Of a stretch of DNA of 64,000 nt, positions 50,211 through 59,460 are shown piece after piece. The stretch's first letter is position 1; the number at the start of each line of letters is the position of its first letter. The notes below the pieces were generated by a model. It saw nothing but the letters and a program-made list of their open reading frames with translations, searched no databases and was not told the origin of the DNA. The translations under genes and the position numbers were made by a program. The stretch is from Streptomyces blattellae. Lineage in GTDB: Bacteria; Actinomycetota; Actinomycetes; Streptomycetales; Streptomycetaceae. The DNA is taken from positions 1 to 64,000 of the forward strand of contig NZ_WJBG01000182.1 of assembly GCF_009709555.1 (NCBI RefSeq). Direction: 5' to 3'.

Positions 50211-53210
50211 GTGAGCGCACGGTACGAATTCAGGATCCTGGGGCCGCTGGAAGTCCGGCGTGACGGGCACCCGGTGGGCATCGGTGCGACCAAGCTCCGG
50301 TTGCTGCTCGCCGCGTTGCTGGCCGAGGCGAATCAAGTGGTCACCGTGGAAAGGCTGATGAGTCGACTGTGGGGCGACCAGCCGCCGAAGGACGCCCGCA
50401 ACACGCTCCAGAACTACGTACTGCGCCTGCGCCGTGCTCTCGACTGCTCCGCGGACACCACCCCGGTGCTCACGCACCCTCGCGGTTATGTGATCAAGGT
50501 CGACCCTGACGCACTGGACCTGCACCGTTTCACCGCCCTCGTCCTCCAGGGCCGCACCGCGCTGAAGGAGGCAACGGCGGCGAGCGCGGCACAGGCGCTG
50601 CGAGAAGCACTGGCACTGTGGCGCGGCGAACCCCTCTCCGACCTCCCCGCGGAGTGCCTCCCCGACTTCGTGCCGGCCTTGAACGAACAGCGTCTGGATG
50701 CCCTGGAGTTGAGGATCGACGCCGACCTCGTGCTGGGCCGGGCCGCCGATGTCCTTCCGGAACTGCGGGCGCTCATCGGGGCGCATCCGCTGCGCGAACG
50801 GTTCTGGGCCCAGCGGATGCTGGCGCTCTCCCGCTGCGGGAGGCAGGGAGAGGCGCTTGAGTGCTACCGCGAGGTCGCCCGGCTGCTGGCCGACGAGTTG
50901 GGGGTCGCCCCGGGGCCGGAGCTGAAGCGACTGCACCAGCGGCTGCTGGCCGCTGCTCCAGACCTGAACGAAGGGCCCGACAGGACGACAGCCGCGTTGC
51001 CTCGCGGGATCGGCAACCTGCCGATCGAAATGACCACGTTCGTCGGCCGCGAGGCACAACTGGCCCAGGTGCGCGCCCTGCTGGCGTCCGCCCGGGTGGT
51101 CACCCTCACGGGTGTCGGCGGTGTCGGCAAGACCCGGCTCGCGCTGCGGGCAGCGGCGGACCTGGAGCCGGCCTTCCCGGACGGCGTCCGGCTCGCGGAC
51201 CTCGCGCCCCTGACCGGTCCCGAACTCCTCGACCGGGCCGTCGCCGAAGCGCTCGGATTGCGCGACCACTCCGCTCGGCCCGCTGTGGACACCATCCTGG
51301 ATCATCTGCGCGACCAGCGGCTGCTGCTGGTCCTCGACAACTGCGAGCACCTGGTCGACGACGTCGCGGAGCTGGTCCTGAGGATGGCACGGGCCGCCCC
51401 CGGGCTCCGTCTGCTGGCCACCAGCAGACAGCGACTGGGGCTGCCCGGCGAACACGTCCTGACGGTGCCCTCGCTCACCGTCCCCGAAGCCGTCTCGCCC
51501 TCAGTGATCCAGCGGGCTGATGTCTCCCCCTCAGTGATCCAGCGGGCTGATGTCTCCCCCTCAGCGATCCAGCGGGCTGATGGTGTGCTCTGCTTCGAGG
51601 ACGGCACATCGGACCGCTCCGAGGCCGTCCGGCTGTTCGTCGACCGTGCCGTCGCCGCTGTCCCGGCGTTCCGGATCACTTCCCGCAACCGCGGCGTGAT
51701 CGCCCAGCTGTGCCGACGGCTGGACGGGCTGCCGCTCGCCATCGAACTGGCGGCGGTACGGCTGAGCACGATGACCGCCGACGAGATCCTGGAACGCCTC
51801 GACGACCGATTCCGGCTGCTGTCCGTACCGTACGGTCACCCCTCCACCCGTTACCAGCACACTCTGCGCGGGGTCGTCGACTGGAGCTACGACCTGTGCA
51901 CACAGCAGGAGCGGCTGCTCTGGAGCCGGTTGTCGGTGTTCGCCGGCGGCTTCGACCTGGAGGCCGCCGAGGCGGTGTGCGGGGGAGAGGGCATCGCCCG
52001 GGAGGAGGTGCTGAACCTTCTGGCCGGGCTGGTGAACAAGTCCATCGTGGCGGTGAACAGCTCGGGTGACCGCGCCCGGTACAGCCTGCTGGAAACCATT
52101 CGCCAGTATGGCCAGCAACGGCTCGACGAACAGGACTGCGCGACAAAGCTCCGCCTCAGGCACAGTGACCACTACCGGGCGATGGCCGTGCGCGCCGGCG
52201 ACGAGTGGTGCGGCCCGGGGGAAGTCGACTGGCTGATCCGGCTGCGGACCGAACTCGCCAACTTCCGGACCGCGCTGGACTTCTGCACCACGCGTCGCGA
52301 GCGCGTGGACGCGGGCGTCGAGATCGCCGTCAATCTCGCCCGCACCCGGTGCTGGTTCTTCAACAGTACGTTGGGCGAGGGGCGGCACTGGTTGGAGCGA
52401 CTCCTCCCCCTGAACCCCGGCACACCGCCGGCCCTGGCCGCGGGAGGGCTTGCCATGAAGGCCTGGATCGCGCTGTGCCAGGGGGACAACCCCTCCGCCG
52501 AGGCGTTTCTGATCGAATGCCGCACCCTGGCGAGCGAGCTCCCCGACGGTGCGGTGGCCCCGCCGGTGACCTTCATCGAAGGCGCTCACGCCATGCTCGT
52601 CCGGGGCGACCCGTGCTCCGCGGCTCTGCTGACCGAGGCGCGGGACCAGTTCCGTGCGGCGGGTCAGAGGGGTGACGCTCATATGGCCACGATGCTCTGG
52701 GCCATGGCCGAGGCCTTCCTCGGCGACCGCGACTCGGCCCGCGCCGCCCTCGACGCGTATGTCGTGGAGGCCGCGGAGAGCGGTGCGGAGTGGGCCCGAA
52801 CCTGGGCCCGGTGGTGCACAGGACTGTTCCAGCTCCGGCACGACACGGCCGCCCGGTCCCCGGCCCACCTGCGCGAAGCGCTGGGCCGGCAGTGGGCCAT
52901 CGGCGACAGTTGGGGCCCCGTCTGGGGTGTCGAGACGCTGGCCTGGGCCATGGCAGCCACCGGCCGCCACACACAGTCGGCACGGCTTCTGGGCGCCGCC
53001 CATCGCCTGCGGCAAGAGACAGGGGTCGCCCTCATCGGGCTGCGACCGTTCCATGACGCCCACGCCGCCACCGAACACCAGGTACGCGAGGCCCTGGGCC
53101 CCCAGGAATACGAGGCGGCGTGGTCCCAGGGCGCATCAGCCCAGGACGGTGTGCGGTTCGCCCTGGACACACTGGATCACGAAGCCTTGCGGGTCACCGA
53201 CTCACGGTAG
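50211..53210 (+). CDS. SARP-type regulator with NB-ARC and TPR regions (AfsR/AcyB2-like)
   Basis: 999 aa. Winged-helix DNA-binding domain (FRILGPLEVRRDGHPVGIGA, about 5-95), bacterial transcriptional activation domain (to 250), NB-ARC ATPase with TGVGGVGKTRLAL (about 300) and LLLVLDNCEH, then WSYDLCTQQERLLWSRLSVF and a TPR-like C-terminal half. A 10-residue repeat (VSPSVIQRAD, three copies, 51498-51582) sits in a loop after the ATPase core. GTG 50211 follows GAGGGAGCA; earlier in-frame starts run through the opposite gene. Divergent from the prenyltransferase, hence a likely pathway regulator. Confidence 0.9.
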   Translation: MSARYEFRILGPLEVRRDGHPVGIGATKLRLLLAALLAEANQVVTVERLMSRLWGDQPPKDARNTLQNYVLRLRRALDCSADTTPVLTHPRGYVIKVDPDALDLHRFTALVLQGRTALKEATAASAAQALREALALWRGEPLSDLPAECLPDFVPALNEQRLDALELRIDADLVLGRAADVLPELRALIGAHPLRERFWAQRMLALSRCGRQGEALECYREVARLLADELGVAPGPELKRLHQRLLAAAPDLNEGPDRTTAALPRGIGNLPIEMTTFVGREAQLAQVRALLASARVVTLTGVGGVGKTRLALRAAADLEPAFPDGVRLADLAPLTGPELLDRAVAEALGLRDHSARPAVDTILDHLRDQRLLLVLDNCEHLVDDVAELVLRMARAAPGLRLLATSRQRLGLPGEHVLTVPSLTVPEAVSPSVIQRADVSPSVIQRADVSPSAIQRADGVLCFEDGTSDRSEAVRLFVDRAVAAVPAFRITSRNRGVIAQLCRRLDGLPLAIELAAVRLSTMTADEILERLDDRFRLLSVPYGHPSTRYQHTLRGVVDWSYDLCTQQERLLWSRLSVFAGGFDLEAAEAVCGGEGIAREEVLNLLAGLVNKSIVAVNSSGDRARYSLLETIRQYGQQRLDEQDCATKLRLRHSDHYRAMAVRAGDEWCGPGEVDWLIRLRTELANFRTALDFCTTRRERVDAGVEIAVNLARTRCWFFNSTLGEGRHWLERLLPLNPGTPPALAAGGLAMKAWIALCQGDNPSAEAFLIECRTLASELPDGAVAPPVTFIEGAHAMLVRGDPCSAALLTEARDQFRAAGQRGDAHMATMLWAMAEAFLGDRDSARAALDAYVVEAAESGAEWARTWARWCTGLFQLRHDTAARSPAHLREALGRQWAIGDSWGPVWGVETLAWAMAATGRHTQSARLLGAAHRLRQETGVALIGLRPFHDAHAATEHQVREALGPQEYEAAWSQGASAQDGVRFALDTLDHEALRVTDSR
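51498..51582. repeat. 30-bp in-frame tandem repeat, three copies
   Basis: CCCTCAGTGATCCAGCGGGC plus TGATGTCTCC repeated head to tail within the SARP gene; the third copy differs by one or two bases. Confidence 0.93.
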
Positions 53211-53339
53211 TTCGGGTCACCGACTCGCAGTAGCAGGCAGCGCGGGAGGACAGACAGGCCGTCGACGCCGAGCCGGCCCCGAGGACGGCAGGTTGGCCCG
53301 GTGGCGCACCCACACGTGGGGTGCGGTCGGTTTCGGCAG

Positions 53340-53400
53340 CAACGAGAGACGGTATCGGCAGCCACGAGAGACGGTATCGGCAGCCACGAGAGACGGTGAC
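53340..53400. repeat. 22-24-bp tandem repeat
   Basis: ACGAGAGACGGTATCGGCAG occurs twice, with a third partial ACGAGAGACGGT. A second small direct repeat GGGTCACCGACTC spans the end of the SARP gene (53191 and 53215). The 53211-53490 gap has no gene. Confidence 0.85.
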
Positions 53401-53490
53401 GGGGGACTGATTCCAGCGGGGCCGGGACCCCTCCCGGACCTCGCGCGGCACGCTGTGCGGAGCCATTGCCCCAAGGCGGAGGGTGAGTTG

Positions 53491-54441
53491 ATGGCTGAGG
53501 AGAGTGTCGAGGCCGTCATCGGGGCGTACGGCACGAGCGGCTGTGGGTTCCGCTGATGCCGTTGCCAGAAGCCGTCGACACGGTCGGCCGGTTCGGGACA
53601 TGGCGGCCGCCCGTCGAGGCGGACCGCGAGTTGTTCGAGGCACTGCGTGCGGCGGACCCATGGGTGGTCGACGACGGCCTCAGGGCGGTGTCCGTCCTGC
53701 CGCCGCGCATCGAGCCCGTACCGGTCGACCTCACCAAGAACATCAGGGCCGCTGTCCACGCCTTCGACTTCTCCGCGGACGGGCAGCGGCTCGCCTTCGT
53801 CGGGACCCATGACGAGCGCCGCTTCTCCGCAGGCGTGAACGGGGTGCTCTGTCAGGCGCAGGCCGCCTCGTCGCCGTTCGCGCTGAACGTCCGGCACGAT
53901 CCGCTCACCTCCACATCCAGGCCGGCCACAGCTGACGTCCGGCCCCGCGAGAACCTCCCGGCCGGCTTGGCCTGGTCATCAGCCCGGCACCGGTTCGCGA
54001 CGGTCAGGGACGGTCACCTGGAGCTCCTCTCCGTGCCACCGACCCCCGGCCTACGGTTGCCCGACGAGCTCGCGCCCCAGCGGATCCACCTGGTCGGCGC
54101 CCCGCGCCGGAGACCCCGCGTACGGCTGCGGCTGTCGCCCAAGGGCGACATGCTCGCGGTCGCGGGTGGTGAGGGGCCGGCCATCCACCTCCACGACCTC
54201 ACGCCGCGCGCATCGGCCCGCACCGGCCCATGGGCCCTGAGCCGCCAGGACGTGGCCGAGGTGGCCGAGGTGGCCGGGCTTCGGCGGGATCGGGGCCCCG
54301 GACACACCGCCCGGCAGGCCCTGGCCCTGCTGCCTGCTGCACGGCTGCCTGGAGCACAGATACCGGCACGACATCGGGATCGGCGACGCGACGAGTCCGG
54401 CGATCGTGTCGGACTTCGACATCGAACTGCGAGAGGAGTAG
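53491..54441 (+). pseudogene. Beta-propeller-like protein gene with two frameshifts
   Basis: ATG 53491 after GGAGGGTGAGTTG: MAEESVEAVIGAYG. A base loss near 53534 moves the frame to ERLWVPLMPLPEAVDTVG, then FDFSADGQRLAFVGTHDERR and RLSPKGDMLAVAGGEG (propeller-like blades). A second shift between about 54250 and 54330 leads to CLLHGCLEHRYRHDIGIGDA and IVSDFDIELREE, stop at 54441. The reading across all three frames is protein-like, so I treat it as one decayed gene. No known name. Confidence 0.6.
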
Positions 54442-54445
54442 CGCA

Positions 54446-56242
54446 GTGGCCGAGGAAGCATCCCCGGAGCACGCCGCCCGAATCCTGCGGCACGCGTTCC
54501 GACGCCGGGCCGACGGCTCCCGCGGGATACGCGCCCGGTGGGCCTGGGGGCGGCTGCTACGGGCGTGCGCGGCGGGCGACCCTGTGGCGCAGGAGGCGGT
54601 GCGGACCGCCGAACTGCCCGAAGCCGACGTCCTCGACCTGCTGGCGGCGGCCCCGAAGGAGCCCGCCGACCAGGCCGCCTACCTGACCATGATCGGACAG
54701 CACGCCCAGCGCCAGGCCCTGGATCCCGACGGTTCCCTGCTGGCCCTGGCGTACCGGGCCGCGCCCGCACAGGTCCGCGAGCGGCTGCGTACGGAGATGA
54801 CCGCGGCGGGCGACAGCACGGCGATCCGCGTGGTGGTCACCGGCGACCGGCGCGACCGCCTGGCGACACTGTCGTACGACGAAGCCGGCTACCTGAGCCG
54901 CCGGTTGGCCCACCACCAGGACTGGGACGAGTTGCGCCGCCTCGCCGCCGACCTGCCCCCGGCCGAGGCGGCGGTCGCCGCCGGCCTGCTGCCGCCGCGC
55001 GAACGCACCGGCCGCGACGCCGAGTCGCTCGCGCTGCTGGCCGGGCAGTCGGGTGACGGACTGCGCGCGCTGTCCCAACGGCTGCCCGCCACGCCGCTCA
55101 CCGAGTACACCGTCGGATTGATGTACGGCGAGGGGCCCGTACGTGCGTCCTTCTCCCCGGATCTGTCGGAACTGGCCGTGGTCCACCTGCGCCGGCGGGG
55201 GGTGACCGAGTCCGCGCACGAGTTCGACCTTCACACCCTCCGGGTCGGCACAGGCGCCGAGACCGACCGGGGCTGGTGCGGCCTGATCCGGATCTCGCGT
55301 CCTCCTCTCGACTGTGCAGTACTGCACCTCGGTGACGAGATCCTCGTTCAGGCCGGACCTCGCGTACACCCGGAGCGGATCGTCCGTGTGCGGCAGGACA
55401 CCCTTGTGTTCGACCTGCCGGAGCCCGCCGTCTCCGCCATGCACCGGGCGAGCGGCGGAGCGGTGATGCTCGGCTCGGCGGGGCTGGTGTTCGCCGACCG
55501 AGGTGCGGACGACTTGCGACACCAGCCGATTCCCGGCTTCCGGGACATGACCGGCCCCGGTGGGTTCGCCTCATACGTCCGCTCCTGCGCCCTGGCGACG
55601 CTGCCGTCCGCCCGGCTCATCGCGTTCAGTCTCGGCGCGGGCGTCCATGTGGTGGACGAGGACGGGACGGCTCTGCACCAAGTCCCGGGGCGACGCAAAG
55701 CCGCCCGGGGCGAGGCGATGGCCCGTCCCGGTCTCTTCCTCCATACGCCGAACACGCTGTCGGTGCGCTACGGCACGCGCAAGCAGATCCGCACGTGGGA
55801 GCTCTCACCGGAGGGTGCCCGGCGCGTCCCCGACGTGACGGCCGGCCCGTTCCGGTGGTCGTCGGGGCCCGACACGCCCTTCGGCGCGAAGCCGCGGCAC
55901 GCCACGGACAGCGGGTATGACGTCCGCTATGTCGTCGAGCGGTCCCCGTGGGGAGACACCCGGGTCCACGCCCGGACGAGGGGGCAGCTGGTGCACATCG
56001 AACTGGAGAGCCCTCACCTCCCTCTCGCACGCGAACTGCTGCGACGGCCGCTGGCACACGGCGATCCGCAACAGCTGCGGAAGGTCCAGGAGTTGCTGCC
56101 GAGGATCGGCGACCCGGCCGTGCGGGACGCCCTCGATGTGCTGCAGCGCTGTCTTGAGGACAGGTTCGGGAGCGACATCGCGCTCGGGCCCGGCGGTCCC
56201 GCACCGACGGGTGGCCCCACCGACATCGCGCTCGCCCGCTGA
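54446..56242 (+). CDS. Large hypothetical protein, helical N-terminus and propeller-like C-terminus
   Basis: 598 aa, intact. GTG 54446 follows GAGAGGAGTAGCGCA and is 4 nt after the stop of the preceding broken gene, so both were one operon. 1-230 is Ala/Leu/Arg-rich and helical; 240-560 shows repeated beta-strand units (VRASFSPDLSELAVVHLRRR; GGAVMLGSAGLVFADRG; ARLIAFSLGAGVHVV) suggesting a beta-propeller. No enzyme motif seen. A partner of the lost protein and of the kinase/FHA genes is only a guess. Confidence 0.65.
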   Translation: MAEEASPEHAARILRHAFRRRADGSRGIRARWAWGRLLRACAAGDPVAQEAVRTAELPEADVLDLLAAAPKEPADQAAYLTMIGQHAQRQALDPDGSLLALAYRAAPAQVRERLRTEMTAAGDSTAIRVVVTGDRRDRLATLSYDEAGYLSRRLAHHQDWDELRRLAADLPPAEAAVAAGLLPPRERTGRDAESLALLAGQSGDGLRALSQRLPATPLTEYTVGLMYGEGPVRASFSPDLSELAVVHLRRRGVTESAHEFDLHTLRVGTGAETDRGWCGLIRISRPPLDCAVLHLGDEILVQAGPRVHPERIVRVRQDTLVFDLPEPAVSAMHRASGGAVMLGSAGLVFADRGADDLRHQPIPGFRDMTGPGGFASYVRSCALATLPSARLIAFSLGAGVHVVDEDGTALHQVPGRRKAARGEAMARPGLFLHTPNTLSVRYGTRKQIRTWELSPEGARRVPDVTAGPFRWSSGPDTPFGAKPRHATDSGYDVRYVVERSPWGDTRVHARTRGQLVHIELESPHLPLARELLRRPLAHGDPQQLRKVQELLPRIGDPAVRDALDVLQRCLEDRFGSDIALGPGGPAPTGGPTDIALAR

Positions 56243-56273
56243 CGGTTCGCTGTGTCGCCGAGTCCGTGATGCG

Positions 56274-57440
56274 TCAGGCCGCGTCGATCAAGGTCAGGTC
56301 CATGGGGACGAGGGTGGTGGAGGTGAGGAGGGCGCGGATGAGGTTGTCGTTGAGGCTGTTGCCCACCGGTTCGCCGACCTCCTCGCGGGTCAGCCCGGAC
56401 ACGCCGCCACGGGACAGACGTACGCGTACGGCGTTGACGGTGTGCCCGACGCGCTTCTCCGTCCAGCCGGCCGTGGGCTGCAGGCCGGCGAGTTCGGCGG
56501 CCGTCTGCTTCCAGGTCAGGGGCTGCGGACGGGGCTCGTGCAGCAGGTAGCGTCGGCCGAGCACGACGAGGGCGAGTCTCTCTTGTTCGGAGAGCAGCCA
56601 GGTCCGGGGCGGGCGGGTGACATCGTCGTGCCGCGGCATCGGCCGTCTGTCCTCCGGGCCGGTGACGAAGACCTCCAGCAGGTGCTCGCGGCCGCCCGTA
56701 CCGCCGACGAACAGCGGGGTGTAGCCGGGGCCGAGGGGCAGTGCTTCCTCATCCCGGAACAGCAGTCGTGCCCCGGCGCACCGGATCGGCTGGCGCCCGG
56801 TGTTGCTCACCCACCAGCTGCCCTCCCGGTGAGTGAGCGTGCCCTGGTGGCGGCTGACCCGTGAGTCGTCCTCGCCCAGGCATACGTGTACTTCGGGCCG
56901 GTTGCGGCCGAACAGGACCTGCCGGCCGTCGCGGGGGCCCAGCGTGATCCCGCCGTTCAGCGTGAGCGCGAACAGGGTGCCCGGCAGCGACGCGGTCGCG
57001 CCCCGGGCGAGGCTGCCGTGGGTGGCGGGCAGCAGGCGACCGCCGGGGGCGGACCTACGGCCCCTGGCATCGGGTGTTTCCGGGTCGCTCGGCACACGCC
57101 GCCTTGTTCCGGTATCGCCCGGCCCCCGTTGTGGTGAACCCGGGCCGCCCGGCTCGCGTCGCGGTCGCCCCAGCGCACGCCCTGGCACTTCCGGCGTGCG
57201 TGCCTGCCTGCCCAGTGGGGGTCCTGGTGTTTCCGGCGTGCGTGCCTGCCCGCCGAGTGGGGGTCCTGGTGTTTCCGGCGTGCGTGCCTGCCCGCCGAGT
57301 GGGGGTCCTGGTGTTTCCGGCGTGCGTGCCTGCCCGCCCAGCGCGCGCCCCGGTGTGCGCGCCCGCCTTTCCGGCCCGCGCTCTGACGCTTCCGGGGTCT
57401 CCGGGGTCTCCGGCATCTCCTGCGCTTCCGGCACCGTCAT
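56274..57440 (-). CDS. FHA-domain protein with Pro-rich repeat N-terminus
   Basis: 388 aa. 1-150: disordered, with four copies of the 14-residue unit GGQARTPETPGPPL. 165-235: FHA fold (VLFGRNRPEVHVCLGEDDSR, VSRHQGTL, WWVSNTG). FHA domains bind phospho-Thr, and the gene follows a Ser/Thr kinase on the same strand, so it may be its target or effector. The C-terminal 120 residues are helical and Arg-rich (SEQERLALVVLGRRYLLHEP, EKRVGHTVNAVRVRLS), resembling an HTH. Start uncertain among ATGs near 57440. Confidence 0.75.
   Translation of the reverse strand: MTVPEAQEMPETPETPEASERGPERRARTPGRALGGQARTPETPGPPLGGQARTPETPGPPLGGQARTPETPGPPLGRQARTPEVPGRALGRPRREPGGPGSPQRGPGDTGTRRRVPSDPETPDARGRRSAPGGRLLPATHGSLARGATASLPGTLFALTLNGGITLGPRDGRQVLFGRNRPEVHVCLGEDDSRVSRHQGTLTHREGSWWVSNTGRQPIRCAGARLLFRDEEALPLGPGYTPLFVGGTGGREHLLEVFVTGPEDRRPMPRHDDVTRPPRTWLLSEQERLALVVLGRRYLLHEPRPQPLTWKQTAAELAGLQPTAGWTEKRVGHTVNAVRVRLSRGGVSGLTREEVGEPVGNSLNDNLIRALLTSTTLVPMDLTLIDAA
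57195..57345. repeat. 42-bp in-frame repeat, about four copies
   Basis: Plus-strand units GTGCGTGCCTGCCCGCCGAG plus GGGGGTCCTGGTGTTTCCGG recur every 42 nt inside the FHA gene. Confidence 0.9.
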
Positions 57441-57525
57441 GCCACTTCGTTCCCGGCCACAGTCATCTCACTTCGCTCCCGATCGCAGCCGCCCCGCTGC
57501 GCGCCCCCGCCCTACACCCATCTCA

Positions 57526-59460
57526 CTACCCGGCCAGTTCCGTCAAGATATTCCGCTGGACGACCTCCGCCAACTCCCGTGCGCTGTCGCACAGTTGCCT
57601 GTCAGATTCCGTGCCGTACACGTTCAGCTGGAACAGCTCGACGGTGTGGTCGCCGAAGGAGTTCGTGTACGTGCGGTGCGGTGTCCGGATGGTGCAGCTG
57701 TGGTCTCCGGCTTCGTCGGCCACCACGTAGCTCCTCGTCCCTGCGACATCCACCGGCGTTCCGTCGCCCTCCAGGGAGTTGTCCCGGGTGAACTGGATCT
57801 CGACCTCGCGGTTGCCGTCGTCGCTCGACCAGTCGCAGTCCCAGGAGCCGAAGCCGCGGTCCTGGCTGCCCCCGTCGACGCCGGGGACCCGCTTCAGCGT
57901 CGCGGCGTCGAGCAGGGCGCAGGCGTCGACCTGGGAGAGGGACTCGGCGGACGGTGGCGATGAGCGGCGGGGGAGCGGCGCATCGGCCAGGATGCCGACC
58001 GCATGGTCGGTCGCGGCGTCGGCCAGTTCGCACGGGTCGGGTGCCGGGGTGTCGAACTGCTTGCCGATGACGCGGATCTGCTTGCGGTCGGCGGTCAGGA
58101 TGGCACGTTCGCAGGCGTCACCGTCCCGCTGGAGTGTGACGACCGTGATGTTGCGGACCACGCGGGTGGACGGGGCCCCGTCGAAGGTGTCCTGGTCGGC
58201 GTCGAGGTTGACCTGGACGTCGGCGCTGTCGTCCCCGCTGCTGTTGCGCACGACGACGTCGCACCGGTCGAGTTCCCCGTAGTCCGGGTCGAGTTGCGTG
58301 TCACCGAAGCGGCTCAGCGCGGCGGCGTCGAGCAGGGCGCAGGGGTCCGCCGTACGTTCGTCGCCGATGGTGCCGGCCCGGCCCGTGGCCGTCGGTGCGG
58401 CTGCGGGGTTCGCGTCGGTACGGCCGTCCGGGGCGTCCTTGTCCCGATCGGACCAGGGGCCGAAGAGGGCAAGGGCGGCGGCCGTGATCGCACCCGCCGT
58501 CACCAACGCCACCGCCGTGATCGTCACCGGGCGCCGACGGAGTCGTAGGGCACGCGGCAGCCGGGGCGCGAGGGACGCGAGGGACGCGAGGTCCAGCGTG
58601 CGGCGGCGGTCGCACAGCTGCTGCTGGACGTGGCGGGGCGGTGGCGCGGCGTCCGTCAGCAGGTCGCGGGCCCGAGCGGCGCCGGGGCGGCGCCGGGGCT
58701 CCCGCTCCAGGAGGGCGGCGAGCGGTTCGGTCAGCGGTCCGGCCCGGTGCGCGGGCTCGATGTGCCCCGCGAGGGCCCGCGCCAGATACGTCATGGGGTG
58801 CTCGGCCTCCCCGTACGGCGACCGGCCCTCGATCGCCGCGAACAGGGAGGCACCCAGGGAGAACAGGTCTGCCTTCTCGCCCGCCGGCTGCCCCTTGGCC
58901 ACCTCGGGGGCGAGATAGCGGGGTTTGCCGGGCACTCCGCCCGTCAGGCTCTGGGTGACGTCGCTCCACAGGGCCCGGGAGATCCCGAAGTCGGTCAGTC
59001 TCGCGACGCCTTCGACGGTGACGAGGATGTTCTCGGGCGTCACATCGCCGTGCACCACGCCCTCTTCGTGGGACTTCGCCAGTGCGGCCGCGATCTGACA
59101 GCCGATCGACCCGGTCTCCTCGGGTGTGAGCGGGCCGCGTTCCCGCATGATCTGGGCGAGGCTGGACGAGGGGACGTACTCCATGACGATCCAGCAGACG
59201 GCGCCCTCGTCGACGAAGTCGAACACGCCCACGATGTTCGGGTGGTGCAGGCGGCCGGCGTTGCGTGCCTCGCCCATGAGCCGTCGCGTGGCCCGATCGT
59301 CGTCCAGGCGCGCGCACTTGACCGCCACCCGGCGCTCAAGCCGCTCGTCCCAGGCCTGCCAGACGACGCCCATCCCGCCGCTGCCGATGGGTTCCTGCAA
59401 GAGATACCGGCCGGCGATCCTGTCACCGGCCTGTGGCGCCACGAGCACCGCCCACCCCAC
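57526..59460 (-). CDS. Membrane Ser/Thr protein kinase with extracellular Cys-containing repeats
   Basis: 644 aa. PknB-type kinase domain (18-280): GSGGMGVVW, catalytic Lys in VAVKCARL, LTDFGIS and YLAPEVA. The catalytic loop is HGDVTPENIL, so the Arg of HRD is Gly. One transmembrane helix (about 308-331). The extracellular part has two similar units (DPCALLDAAALSRFG; DACALLDAATLKRVPG) with conserved Cys, resembling DUF3558-like lipoprotein domains. It may sense a surface signal; the FHA gene is next on the same strand. Confidence 0.88.
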   Translation of the reverse strand: MGWAVLVAPQAGDRIAGRYLLQEPIGSGGMGVVWQAWDERLERRVAVKCARLDDDRATRRLMGEARNAGRLHHPNIVGVFDFVDEGAVCWIVMEYVPSSSLAQIMRERGPLTPEETGSIGCQIAAALAKSHEEGVVHGDVTPENILVTVEGVARLTDFGISRALWSDVTQSLTGGVPGKPRYLAPEVAKGQPAGEKADLFSLGASLFAAIEGRSPYGEAEHPMTYLARALAGHIEPAHRAGPLTEPLAALLEREPRRRPGAARARDLLTDAAPPPRHVQQQLCDRRRTLDLASLASLAPRLPRALRLRRRPVTITAVALVTAGAITAAALALFGPWSDRDKDAPDGRTDANPAAAPTATGRAGTIGDERTADPCALLDAAALSRFGDTQLDPDYGELDRCDVVVRNSSGDDSADVQVNLDADQDTFDGAPSTRVVRNITVVTLQRDGDACERAILTADRKQIRVIGKQFDTPAPDPCELADAATDHAVGILADAPLPRRSSPPSAESLSQVDACALLDAATLKRVPGVDGGSQDRGFGSWDCDWSSDDGNREVEIQFTRDNSLEGDGTPVDVAGTRSYVVADEAGDHSCTIRTPHRTYTNSFGDHTVELFQLNVYGTESDRQLCDSARELAEVVQRNILTELAG

